The position numbers were made by a program, and so were the translations under genes. DNA of 64,000 nucleotides from Pseudomonas bharatica CSV86 (GTDB lineage Bacteria; Pseudomonadota; Gammaproteobacteria; Pseudomonadales; Pseudomonadaceae). Under the pieces are notes generated by a model. That model searched no databases and had not been told where the DNA came from. It saw only the letters and a program-made list of their open reading frames with translations. The stretch covers positions 248,001 to 312,000 of the forward strand of contig NZ_AMWJ02000002.1 of the NCBI RefSeq assembly GCF_000319305.2, given 5' to 3'. Shown piece after piece: positions 33,810 to 41,916 of the stretch; the stretch's first letter is position 1; each line of letters begins with the position of its first letter.

Positions 33810-34600
33810 GCCCGACGCTCCTGCCAGCGCTGGAACACCGAGCGGATCAGGCGTGCGGTGTCGTCCGGGCGCTCCAGCGGGAACATGTGCCCGCCGGCGA
33901 CGCTGTGGTTTTCGCCCAGCGGCATGCGCCGTACCGCCTGGGCGTGGTGGGCGCGGACGATGCGGCTGTGGCTGCCGCGGACCATGGCCAGCGGCACCTT
34001 GAGCTTGCCGGGCGATGCCGGCCGGGTGTGCGGGATGCTGCGGTAGATGCGCATCTCGATGGCCGGGTCGAAAGCCAGGCGCAAACCCCCGCCTTCGTTC
34101 TTCAGGCCATGTTGCAGGTAGGCTTCCAGGCAGTCCGGGTCGAAGGCGCGGAACAGCGACTTGGAGGAGAAGTAGGCGCGGGCCTGGTCAAGGTCGTCGA
34201 AGGCTTCACGGCGGCCCTCGGTGCGCCCGGCCGGGGTGATCCGGTCAATGAAGCCCCAGCGCTTGGCCAGGCGGATCAGCCACTGGTCGGCAAGGGTCAG
34301 CACCGGCGAGTCGAGCATCACCACCCCGCGGTACAGCTCGGGGCAGCGCAGTGCGGCATGCAGGTGCAGCACGCCGCCAAGGGAATGGCCGACGCCCCAG
34401 ACCGGTTCGCCTTGCCGTTCCAGGTGATGGATCAGCTCGTCCACCAGCAGCAGCCAGTTGTCCCCGGCCGGAAAGCGTGGGTCGTGGCCGTGCTGTGGCA
34501 GATGCTGGACCTGGTAATCCGGCGCCAGCCCGGCGAACAGCTTGCCGTAGGTGGCCGAGGGGAAGCCGTTGGCATGGGCGAAGAAGATCTGTTGCGACAT
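33806..34600 (-). CDS. Alpha/beta hydrolase
   Basis: 264 aa from ATG 34600. FFAHANGFPSATYGKLFAGL is the first strand and oxyanion region, WGVGHSLGGVLHLHAAL carries the nucleophilic serine, and the C-terminal SVAGGHMFPLERP has the histidine. The middle lid region (YFSSKSLFRAFDPDCLEAYL) is typical of this Pseudomonas group. Substrate unknown. It is the first gene of the three-gene minus-strand unit that includes the other hydrolase and the DUF4892 gene. Confidence 0.88.
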   Translation of the reverse strand: MSQQIFFAHANGFPSATYGKLFAGLAPDYQVQHLPQHGHDPRFPAGDNWLLLVDELIHHLERQGEPVWGVGHSLGGVLHLHAALRCPELYRGVVMLDSPVLTLADQWLIRLAKRWGFIDRITPAGRTEGRREAFDDLDQARAYFSSKSLFRAFDPDCLEAYLQHGLKNEGGGLRLAFDPAIEMRIYRSIPHTRPASPGKLKVPLAMVRGSHSRIVRAHHAQAVRRMPLGENHSVAGGHMFPLERPDDTARLIRSVFQRWQERRA

Positions 34601-34750
34601 TTTCGGACGGCCTGCTGCGGAAAAAACTGACACTGATTGTCCGCAACGGATGGGGATGGAGCAATGACCGGAACAGCCATCAGGGACGGCACTCCGGTCA
34701 GGAACCCCGTGTTGCTGCTCCGGGCCTAATCGCTGGCAAGCCCCCGGTGC

Positions 34751-35098
34751 TCAGAACCCTTCGAACGAGCGGTGCAGGCACGCCTGGATATAGGCCACCT
34801 GGTACTCGTAGGCCTCACGCACCTGATGGCGCTCCTGCTCGCAAAGCTGGGCCCGCTGCATAGCCAGGCAGGACACCTGAAGCATTTTTGCCATCTGCTC
34901 GCAGGCCAGCTGGAACTGCTGCAGTTGCTCGGACTCGCGGCGATCGCCGTAGCGCCGGACCAGCGCATCAAGGCGGGCATCGGCGGCGTCGTGCAACAAC
35001 TGGAACTCGGCGAAGTCCAGGCGATAGCTGAAATTGCATTCATCGAGTACCTGGCGCAGGTCCGCTGAACAGGCTCGCATTCCATTACTTCCGATCAT
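34751..35098 (-). CDS. Hypothetical protein, 115 aa, under a lux-box-like site
   Basis: ATG 35098 follows GCGAGGAAACCCC. The product is helical and soluble (ADLRQVLDECNFSYRLDFAE, LACEQMAKMLQVSCLAMQRA) with four cysteines. It is divergent from the small LuxR gene, and a palindromic site (35163-35182) lies 65 bp upstream with a -10-like TAGCGT at the standard distance. It is thus a likely member of the LuxR regulon described at 35349. Family not recognised. Confidence 0.65.
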   Translation of the reverse strand: MIGSNGMRACSADLRQVLDECNFSYRLDFAEFQLLHDAADARLDALVRRYGDRRESEQLQQFQLACEQMAKMLQVSCLAMQRAQLCEQERHQVREAYEYQVAYIQACLHRSFEGF

Positions 35099-35162
35099 GG
35101 GGTTTCCTCGCAGGGCATGCTGCTCGTACGCCTCCACGCTAGCAATTCGGAGTGAGTGCAAC

Positions 35163-35182
35163 AACTGACAAAAATATCAGGT
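35163..35182 (-). promoter_or_regulatory. lux-box-like site 1
   Basis: AACTGACAAAAATATCAGGT on the plus strand. Read toward the 35098 gene, 21 nt separate the box from a TAGCGT hexamer at 35141-35136. Confidence 0.65.
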
Positions 35183-35227
35183 CGGCGTATCGAAAGCGGG
35201 GGCGTGGTCACCGCACAAAATCTTCAC

Positions 35228-35247
35228 AACTGATATTTTTGTCAGGT
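35228..35247 (+). promoter_or_regulatory. lux-box-like site 2
   Basis: AACTGATATTTTTGTCAGGT, whose 16-bp centre is the exact reverse complement of that in site 1. The -10-like TATAAG at 35269 starts 21 nt downstream, so transcription would lead into the LuxR-type gene (autoregulation). Confidence 0.7.
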
Positions 35248-35348
35248 TTCAACATGAAGAAACGGGGATATAAGTGTGTCCGTACCGTCCCGGTCGCATC
35301 GATTTTCGAAGGAATCACACTGCACTTCCAACGTCAGGAGCTCACTTC

Positions 35349-35627
35349 ATGTACGCATCCCAATCCCTTGGCAGCGCCCCGCCCCTTGCTCCGGTCCAGC
35401 GCGTGCCCACCCTGTCGGAAGCCCCCATCAGGCTGACCCTGCGCGAAACCGTGGTCCTGCAATGGAGCGCCGAAGGCAAGACGTCCTGGGAGATCGCCCA
35501 TATCCTGCAATGCAGCGAGTCGGCGGTGAATTTCCACTTCTGCAACATCCGCCGCAAGTTCGGCGTGACGTCACGCAGCGCGGCGATGCTCAAGGCCCTT
35601 GATCAGGGCCTGATCAAGTTGCGCTGA
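35349..35627 (+). CDS. HTH-only LuxR/GerE-type transcriptional regulator
   Basis: 92 aa from ATG 35349 (CAGGAGCTCACTTC). Residues about 27-90 are a complete LuxR-type [23 protein letters not shown], then [20 protein letters not shown] and [20 protein letters not shown]. The autoinducer- or phosphoacceptor-type N-terminal domain of usual LuxR proteins (about 150 residues) is absent, and no coding sequence for it lies upstream. It has its own lux-box-like site, and five further copies precede genes of the cluster to its right and left. It is the best candidate for the regulator of those genes. Ligand-free action like GerE, or cooperation with a full-length LuxR elsewhere, are both possible. Confidence 0.88.
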   Translation: MYASQSLGSAPPLAPVQRVPTLSEAPIRLTLRETVVLQWSAEGKTSWEIAHILQCSESAVNFHFCNIRRKFGVTSRSAAMLKALDQGLIKLR

Positions 35628-35672
35628 ACGTGGCCCAGGCCGGCCGCAAGCGGTCGGCCACGGGCCAGGGCG

Positions 35673-37145
35673 TCAGGGAATGAGCGTCGGCCTGAGGCTC
35701 GGAAAGTTTGGCGTCGCCTCGTACGGCCAGGTTTCACCGAGGTCGAAGCTGACGTAGACGCTCACACTGAATACTTCCCCGATCTTCAGCGACTCGAGAA
35801 ACGCCTTGGGAATGACCACATCGCCTTCGGCACCGATCCCGCTGACCAGCTCCGCCTCGCTGACCCGATGGTCGTACAGGGCCCGGTGCACCAGGGTTTC
35901 ACCCGCAGGGTCAACGCCACTGACCAGTATCCTGACCATCTGATCGGTGGTCATCAGCTTCCAGAACGCCAGGGTCAGGCGCGCGCCCGAGGCCGGCACC
36001 GCCGCCAGGCTGAGCCCCTTGCTGGTGTGGCCCTCGCACTGCACCGTAGGAAAGCCGTTGGACGGCACCTTGCTGACGCGCACCTGGCGCGGCGTCGAGG
36101 GCAGCACCTCGCCAGGCCCTCTTACCTCGTAATACAGCGTCACCGTCTTGCCGATCGACGCAATCACGCTTTCCCTGGGAACATGACAGAGCCGCGGATC
36201 GCCGTCCTTGTCCAGCAGGCCTTCGAAGTCCGCCACACTGCCGGGATCATCCCAATGCACCCAGACCTCTTCGTCGGGATAGATAAGCACTTGCCCGTCG
36301 AGCACGACCTGTATGCCGCTGCGCCCCTTCTCGGGATCGAGCACCAACTCCTCGCCGACGCCATCGGCCTCCACTACATCCAGCCACAGCAGTTCCCGCG
36401 GTATCGGCGTGGCACTGACCGACAAGGGCACCTGCCTGGAGGAAACACTGGGATTACCGGCGCGGTCCGTGACGTCGTAATGCACATAGCGCCGGCCATC
36501 ACCCCGCTCGCGAATCAGATTGCCGTCGAAGACCAGCTCCAGCGGCTGGCCGATATCCTCGGAAGTGAGCGTGCGCGAGCCCGCCTGATGATAGGCGAAG
36601 GGCTCATCGTCCCAATACCAGGTCAGGGTGTCGCCGGGCCGTACCTCACGGTACTCCGGAACCTGCGCCACCACCCGGTCGTTGCAGGCCTCCAGATACT
36701 GCCAGGTAAGGCCGCCGTCGATGACCTCGGGCGGAAAGACCAGGGCGCCCTGCTCACCGCCCAGGATCGGCGGGGAGGTATCGATGGTGATGATGAGCGG
36801 CTGCGATCCCTGGGGCGAGCCATTGTAGAGCACCACCTTGTACTCCATGCGCTGCTGCCCTTCGGTGAGAAACTCGGTCGCCACCGTCAGGTGCAGATCT
36901 TCCGGCAGGACCGGCGTGGTCCAGAACTTGGTGGCAACGGTGGTGCCATTCCAGAACAGCTCCAGACTCTCGGGATGGTCCGGCGAGGGGTCGCTGTGCA
37001 GCCATTCCGGGACCTCGACCGCCAGCGGCACCTGCAAGTCATCGATATGCAGCAGATTGGGCTGGCCACCGTCGATATCGTCGAGCAGTGCGTCGACGAT
37101 GGGTGGCGGGAGCAGGACCTGGGCTTCTTGCAACGGGGTCGACAT
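35673..37145 (-). CDS. Leaderless beta-rich repeat protein (family B, copy 1)
   Basis: 490 aa, ATG 37145. There is no signal peptide or membrane segment. It is built of Ig-like/beta-sandwich units with recurring patterns (PLAVEVPEWLHSDPSPDHPE, LELFWNGTTVATKFW, TLTWYWDDEPFAY, EVWVHWDDPGSVADF). The C-terminal 110 residues (LAAVPASGARLTLAFWKLMT to SVSVYVSFDLGETWPY) are clearly paralogous to the C-terminus of the 58209-60002 product. A lux-box-like site lies 84 bp upstream with a -10-like TTAAAT. Function unknown. Surface binding or toxin-scaffold roles are speculation, based on the Rhs and autotransporter neighbours. Confidence 0.75.
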   Translation of the reverse strand: MSTPLQEAQVLLPPPIVDALLDDIDGGQPNLLHIDDLQVPLAVEVPEWLHSDPSPDHPESLELFWNGTTVATKFWTTPVLPEDLHLTVATEFLTEGQQRMEYKVVLYNGSPQGSQPLIITIDTSPPILGGEQGALVFPPEVIDGGLTWQYLEACNDRVVAQVPEYREVRPGDTLTWYWDDEPFAYHQAGSRTLTSEDIGQPLELVFDGNLIRERGDGRRYVHYDVTDRAGNPSVSSRQVPLSVSATPIPRELLWLDVVEADGVGEELVLDPEKGRSGIQVVLDGQVLIYPDEEVWVHWDDPGSVADFEGLLDKDGDPRLCHVPRESVIASIGKTVTLYYEVRGPGEVLPSTPRQVRVSKVPSNGFPTVQCEGHTSKGLSLAAVPASGARLTLAFWKLMTTDQMVRILVSGVDPAGETLVHRALYDHRVSEAELVSGIGAEGDVVIPKAFLESLKIGEVFSVSVYVSFDLGETWPYEATPNFPSLRPTLIP

Positions 37146-37228
37146 CGGCAGCTCTCCTCAAGAAAGCGGATCGGTACCCGAAGGCTCGGGTGTCGCACTC
37201 CATTTAACGGCAAGAAGGGGATGGGCAT

Positions 37229-37248
37229 AACTGACAGAAGTATCAGGT
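37229..37248 (-). promoter_or_regulatory. lux-box-like site 3
   Basis: AACTGACAGAAGTATCAGGT. In the direction of the 37145 gene, 21 nt follow before TTAAAT (37207-37202). Confidence 0.7.
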
Positions 37249-37304
37249 ATCGGCGGCGGGCCGCAGTATTCAAGGAGCGAGCCTGGCGGCTCGCTCCCGC
37301 AGCA

Positions 37305-39500
37305 TTACCAGCTATAGCGCAGGCCGACGTTGGCCCCCCATGGCTGCTCGACCTGCTCGCCATTGCTGTAGTCCAGGTCGACATGCATCTGCAGGCTCCG
37401 CGCCAGCGATACCGAGACCCCGGCCCCCAGCTCGCCACGCGATCCCGAGAGGTCATTGTTGAAGCGGTTGTCGTTTACCCGCACAGCGTTGTCGCTGGCG
37501 AACTCATGGGCATAGGCGACCCGTACATAGGGCTGGATCACCCGGCCCTCGCCCAGTTCGACATTACGCCCGAAGGTGCTGCCGACCTTGCCCAGCAACG
37601 AATGGGCGGTATCGCCATCGGCACGCATGCCGTTGTCGAGGTTGTAGCGCTTGCCCTGGATGGTCACGCCGGACCACTGGGTGTAAGGCTCGGCGAACCA
37701 GCCATTGCCCAGGGCGATATGCCGGCCGAATTCCAGCGAGGTACCCAGCGCGTGATTGTCGTAGTCGCCCTTGGTCCGGGTTCCGTCGCTGAGATTGACC
37801 GTGGCATCGTTCTGCAGGCGGTTGAACTTGAGCACGGCGTCGAAGTAGTAGCCGCTTTGCGGGTCCAGCCAGGTGGTGTACGCACCCAGGTAGTAGCTAT
37901 CGACCTGTCCGCTGGAGCCACGGGCCAGATTCAGGTCCGAGTCGCTATAGCCGGCCAGCACACCCGCCAGCCAGTGGCCGTCACCGACCGGCAGCGGCGC
38001 ATCGGCACCGAAGGACACGCCCTGCTGGGTCTGCTGGTAGGCGGTGCCCGACGAGGCGGAAACGTTGTATTTGTTGCCGTAGCTGCGCATCCAGGCACCG
38101 GCCTTGCCGCCATTCAGGCGTAGTTCACCCATGCGGCTGCGCAGGCTCGACAGCTCGCCGTACCACACGGTGGGCGCGGCATTGAACAGGCCGAGCACGG
38201 TCTGGGTCCCGGGGCTGATTTTTTTCATCGAGGCGTCCAGGTACCAGTTGTCACCGTCGCGAATCAGGTCGTAGGAAAATGTGCCAAGGTCCACCTCCCC
38301 GTTGAGCAGGGAGAAGCTGGCATCGCCACCGGCGATATGCACCACATGTATCTGCCCGTCGTTCAACGGATCGGCGCCACTGCTGCCGACCAGCAGCTTA
38401 TGGTCGCCGCGGGCATCGCCGGTCACCTCGAGGAAATCGGTCTGCCCGGTGGAGAAGTCGGTATCCATGATGAAGGTGCCGTTGCCGGAAAGGTTTTCCA
38501 CGGTCAGGCGGTAGAAGGCATCGGCCTCGCCGAACCGGACCGCGCCCCCGTCCATGACCAGGTCACCCACTTCATCGTTCTCGATCATGTTCCACTGGCC
38601 CTGGCTGGCCAGGGTCAGGCTGGCGACGTTTTCCAGAGCACCAGTCAGGGTGGCATGGTTCTGCAGGGTCAGGTTGGCGGTGGCGCCATCCTCGGCCACC
38701 ACATTGCCCACCAGGTGGCTGTTGTCCACGGTCATGTTACCGGTCGAGCCGCTGGCGACCTTCAGCACGTTGCCGTCGCCGCCTGTCAGGGTCGAACCGT
38801 TGGCCACCACGATATCGGCGCTGACGCCCTGGCCTGCTCCCGTACCGACCAGGATCGCCGCATCGGTGCCACCCTCGACATGGGTGCCATCCAGGTGCAC
38901 CGTGGCGCTGTCGGGAAGAGAGCTGTCCAGGCGGATCCGGATACCGTGGGTGCCGCCAATGATCGAACTGTTCCGGGCCGTGACCGAGCCGCCGAACATT
39001 TGGATGCCCTGGCTGGTGGCATTGGTGCCAGTCACCTGGGTGTTTTCCAGGAGCAGGTCGCTGTTGGCGGAAATCTGCACGCCGCTGCGGCCACCGGTGA
39101 TGCTGCTGTCCCGCACGCTGGCGGTGGAGCCGTTGCTGCCCTGGCGCCCCAGGGACAAGCCTTCGGTTTCGCTGGTGATGGTGCTTCCCGAGATATCCGC
39201 CGAACCACTGCCAAGGAACACGCCGACGTTGATGCCGGTGGCGGTCACGGCGCTGCCGTTGAGGGTCAGCCTGCCGCCATCCTGGGTGACGATGTGCTCC
39301 GTCTGCGCGCCATTGGCGGTGAGATGGGAGCCACCGGTCACCAGGTAGCTGTCGGAAGGCGTTGTCGCATCGATGGTTTCGTCGCCGATGATCGTCCTGG
39401 CCATTGCATACTCGCTGCCCAGCACCAGCGGCGCGAGGGCAGCGAATTTCAGAATGCGAACCAGGGGACGCAGTTTGAACGAAGGAGTCTTGGTCATCAT
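37305..39500 (-). CDS. Autotransporter (type Va secretion) with pertactin-like passenger
   Basis: About 731 aa from ATG 39500 (ATG 39497 is equally possible). A long basic signal peptide (MMTKTPSFKLRPLVRILKFA, cleaved after AMA) is followed by a beta-helix passenger of Thr/Ser/Gly/Asn-rich repeats (SVRDSSITGGRSGVQISANS, SIIGGTHGIRI). The C-terminal 270-residue autotransporter barrel begins near AGAWMRSYGNKYNVSASSGT and ends in GLRYSW with the terminal aromatic residue needed for outer-membrane insertion. The passenger has no recognised enzyme motif, so adhesion is the likely role. I see no lux-box-like site in the 190 bp upstream. Confidence 0.88.
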   Translation of the reverse strand: MMTKTPSFKLRPLVRILKFAALAPLVLGSEYAMARTIIGDETIDATTPSDSYLVTGGSHLTANGAQTEHIVTQDGGRLTLNGSAVTATGINVGVFLGSGSADISGSTITSETEGLSLGRQGSNGSTASVRDSSITGGRSGVQISANSDLLLENTQVTGTNATSQGIQMFGGSVTARNSSIIGGTHGIRIRLDSSLPDSATVHLDGTHVEGGTDAAILVGTGAGQGVSADIVVANGSTLTGGDGNVLKVASGSTGNMTVDNSHLVGNVVAEDGATANLTLQNHATLTGALENVASLTLASQGQWNMIENDEVGDLVMDGGAVRFGEADAFYRLTVENLSGNGTFIMDTDFSTGQTDFLEVTGDARGDHKLLVGSSGADPLNDGQIHVVHIAGGDASFSLLNGEVDLGTFSYDLIRDGDNWYLDASMKKISPGTQTVLGLFNAAPTVWYGELSSLRSRMGELRLNGGKAGAWMRSYGNKYNVSASSGTAYQQTQQGVSFGADAPLPVGDGHWLAGVLAGYSDSDLNLARGSSGQVDSYYLGAYTTWLDPQSGYYFDAVLKFNRLQNDATVNLSDGTRTKGDYDNHALGTSLEFGRHIALGNGWFAEPYTQWSGVTIQGKRYNLDNGMRADGDTAHSLLGKVGSTFGRNVELGEGRVIQPYVRVAYAHEFASDNAVRVNDNRFNNDLSGSRGELGAGVSVSLARSLQMHVDLDYSNGEQVEQPWGANVGLRYSW

Positions 39501-39691
39501 GAGAAGCTCTCGCAGGCTATGAAACGACGCGGTCAAACCAAGCTGGCGGGCAACCGGGTTCACTTCGCAAAGGCCGGCGAGACTACAGACGACAACCCAA
39601 ATTTTATGTAGGAAAATTCCGAAAAATATAGCAGAGATTACGACGAGCCCCGCGCCCGCCGAACGCCCCGGGCGCGAGGTAACCCGGCCTG

Positions 39692-41712
39692 CTATGGCAC
39701 GCGTTTGCGCTCAGGCATAGGGCAGTAGCCCGAGGGCACGTGCATGGAAACGGTCGCCAGGACCTCCAGGGATGTCACCGGTACACCATTCAACTCGAAG
39801 GAATACTTGGTGTAGGCCCGCCCATCGATCTTGCCCCCTCCGGGTTATAGGTCGGCAGGATGTGCTTGTCGTAGGGGTGCACGCGAATGACGAAGCCAGT
39901 AGCCGGATGCTCGGGACCGATGATGTAGTCCTGGGTGAAGATCGCGTCTTCGATGACCGCACCGGTGTCTTCGATGCGACTGTCCCAGGGTGTCCAGGTC
40001 ACGGTAACGGTATCGCCATCCTTGAGCCATTTGCTCAGGTCGGGAATCCTGACCCGCACCGCCGGCTCGTCCGGATGGGGGTTGGCGAAGTCCTCGAACA
40101 GCGATTCGCAGACCAGCCAGCCTCTTTCAGGGTTGAGCCCCAGGTATTCGGGCGCTTCCGGAGTCAGGACGAAGGCGTCGACCTTCACATGGTAGGTCTT
40201 CGAATGCTGCTTGTTGTTCCCGTCTGGCGCGCTGATGCGGTAATGCACCGGCACGGCGGGACCATTGCCGACGTCCTGGATGATCTCCCAGGGAATCTCC
40301 ACGCCGATCTCGTCGCCTGGTTCTTCGAAGCCTTGCAGCACGTACGTGTAGCCGAGGCGATCGCCCCAATAGAACTCGATGATCTCGTCCTTCGCCGCCG
40401 GTGCGTAGAGGATGATGTTCTGCTTGGCCGGCTGGCCGTTGTCTGCGGGGGTCAGTTCGTTGAACTGCTCGGAGACCTTGCCATAGGTATCGAGCTGGCC
40501 CAGGGCCGGGTTGACGGGGTCGGGCCAGGTCAGGTCCGGTTCGGGCCGCGGCGGACCGATATAGGAGAAGTCGACGTTGATCTTGATCTCCGGCGCATCG
40601 AACGGCACGGTGCCGCGCAGGATCCTGTAGCCGACACTGGTTTCCAGCTCGCCCACGGCGGTGCCGTACTCGGCCTTGAGGATGGCCGACGGTACGCGCA
40701 CCGGCATCGGGAAATCCGGCACCGAGCCCAGCTCTTCCGCAGTCACCAGGCTGTTGCCCCACTTCACCTCGATGCGGTCTTTCGGCTTCCAGCCGACGTA
40801 GCCGGGAATGTTCACCACCACACCGATCCCGGCATCGGCCATGTCGATCAGGTTGTCGCCCTCGGCCAGGGGCACGGTCGGCGGCGCAAGGTCGGCCGGC
40901 AGGGTGCCCAGGGCAACGGCCACCGGCTGGTAGACGGCCAGGCGGCTGCGGTTCAGCGCCTTGTCGACCAGCATATAGGTTATGTAGCAGCCGCCGTCCC
41001 CCACCTCGCGGATCAGGTCCGTCCTGACCTTGAACGTCATCGGATCGCCCGTCACCTCGAAACGCCCGCCGATCGGTACATCCATCGGATCGTCGGGAAT
41101 GGGGTAAGTCGCCCACCAATAGATCAGTTCATCATGTGGCTGGCGGTCGTCATACTTCGGCAGGGTGGCGGTGATGCCATCGGGGTTGTCGATCAGGGTC
41201 TGCTCGCTGATGAAACCCTCGGGCATGATCAGCTTCGGCGGCTCGTGCGGGCGCCAGGGCTCGGTGTTGTCGACCACCACGGTGAGTGCCAGCGACATCT
41301 GATAGGAACCGTTGTAGTGCTTGACCCTGTAGGTGATATCCCAGGCGCCATCCGTCTGCATGACCTCGGGCGGCACGTGCAGGGTCAGCGGAAAGTGCGC
41401 GGGGAACGGCGGCGCCAGTTCGGTCTCGTCGACCGTTTCGTAGTGGGTGGTGCCAGCGGGTGCCCACTGGATGAACACTCGCTCACGGTCATCCGGATGG
41501 GCAGGGTCAGGCAGGGTCCAGGCCTGCATGGTAACGGCCAGCGGCACCTGCCGGGCACTGCTGAACAGGGTGTTGTCGTTGGCGTCGGCGATTACCCCGG
41601 CGGCCAGCGTCACCGGTGGCAGGTCCGTCGTTTCGTTACGTCGGTCCATTTGTGCCTTGCGGTAATCCCTGCGTGCCTGCTCTGCGATTCGTTGCTGTTC
41701 TGACTGTGACAT
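39692..41712 (-). CDS. Leaderless beta-rich repeat protein (family B, copy 2; frameshifted as sequenced)
   Basis: Starts at ATG 41712 (MSQSEQQRIAEQARRDYRKA), no signal peptide. Several Ig-like units follow (PLAVTMQAWTLPDPAHPDDR, DAWDITYRVKHYNGSYQ-type strands, RIEVKWGNSLVTAEELGSVP, DGDTVTVTWTPWDSRIEDTG). The frame breaks at the C5 run 39834-39838. One extra C restores GKIDGRAYTKYSFELNGVPV to the stop at 39692, for 673 aa. Shared patterns with the 37145 and 60002 products show one protein family. A lux-box-like site (41817-41836) and -10-like TTAAAT precede it. Function unknown. Confidence 0.7.
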
Positions 41713-41816
41713 TTCGGTCACCCCTCTCCATGTGTCCAGCCATTCGCTGACACGGCGGATGCCGCTCCGGACCGAACAGCCGTGGGGCCATTTAATACCT
41801 CCGGAAGGATTGGCGT

Positions 41817-41836
41817 AACTGACAGAAATAACAGGT
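41817..41836 (-). promoter_or_regulatory. lux-box-like site 4
   Basis: AACTGACAGAAATAACAGGT. 21 nt separate it from TTAAAT (41795-41790) ahead of the family B gene starting at 41712. Confidence 0.7.
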
Positions 41837-41916
41837 GCGCCAAGCGCACGAAGCAGAAAAAGGCCGCCCCGAAGGACGGCCACGAAGGGAGGGTGAGCAG
41901 GTCAAGCCAGGCAGAC

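Noticed and set aside
35868..41703. Long plus-strand frames (751, 424 and 643 codons) opposite the family B and autotransporter genes
   Set aside because: Antisense shadows with His/Arg/Gly-rich content; the minus-strand proteins have paralogs or a signal peptide and barrel.
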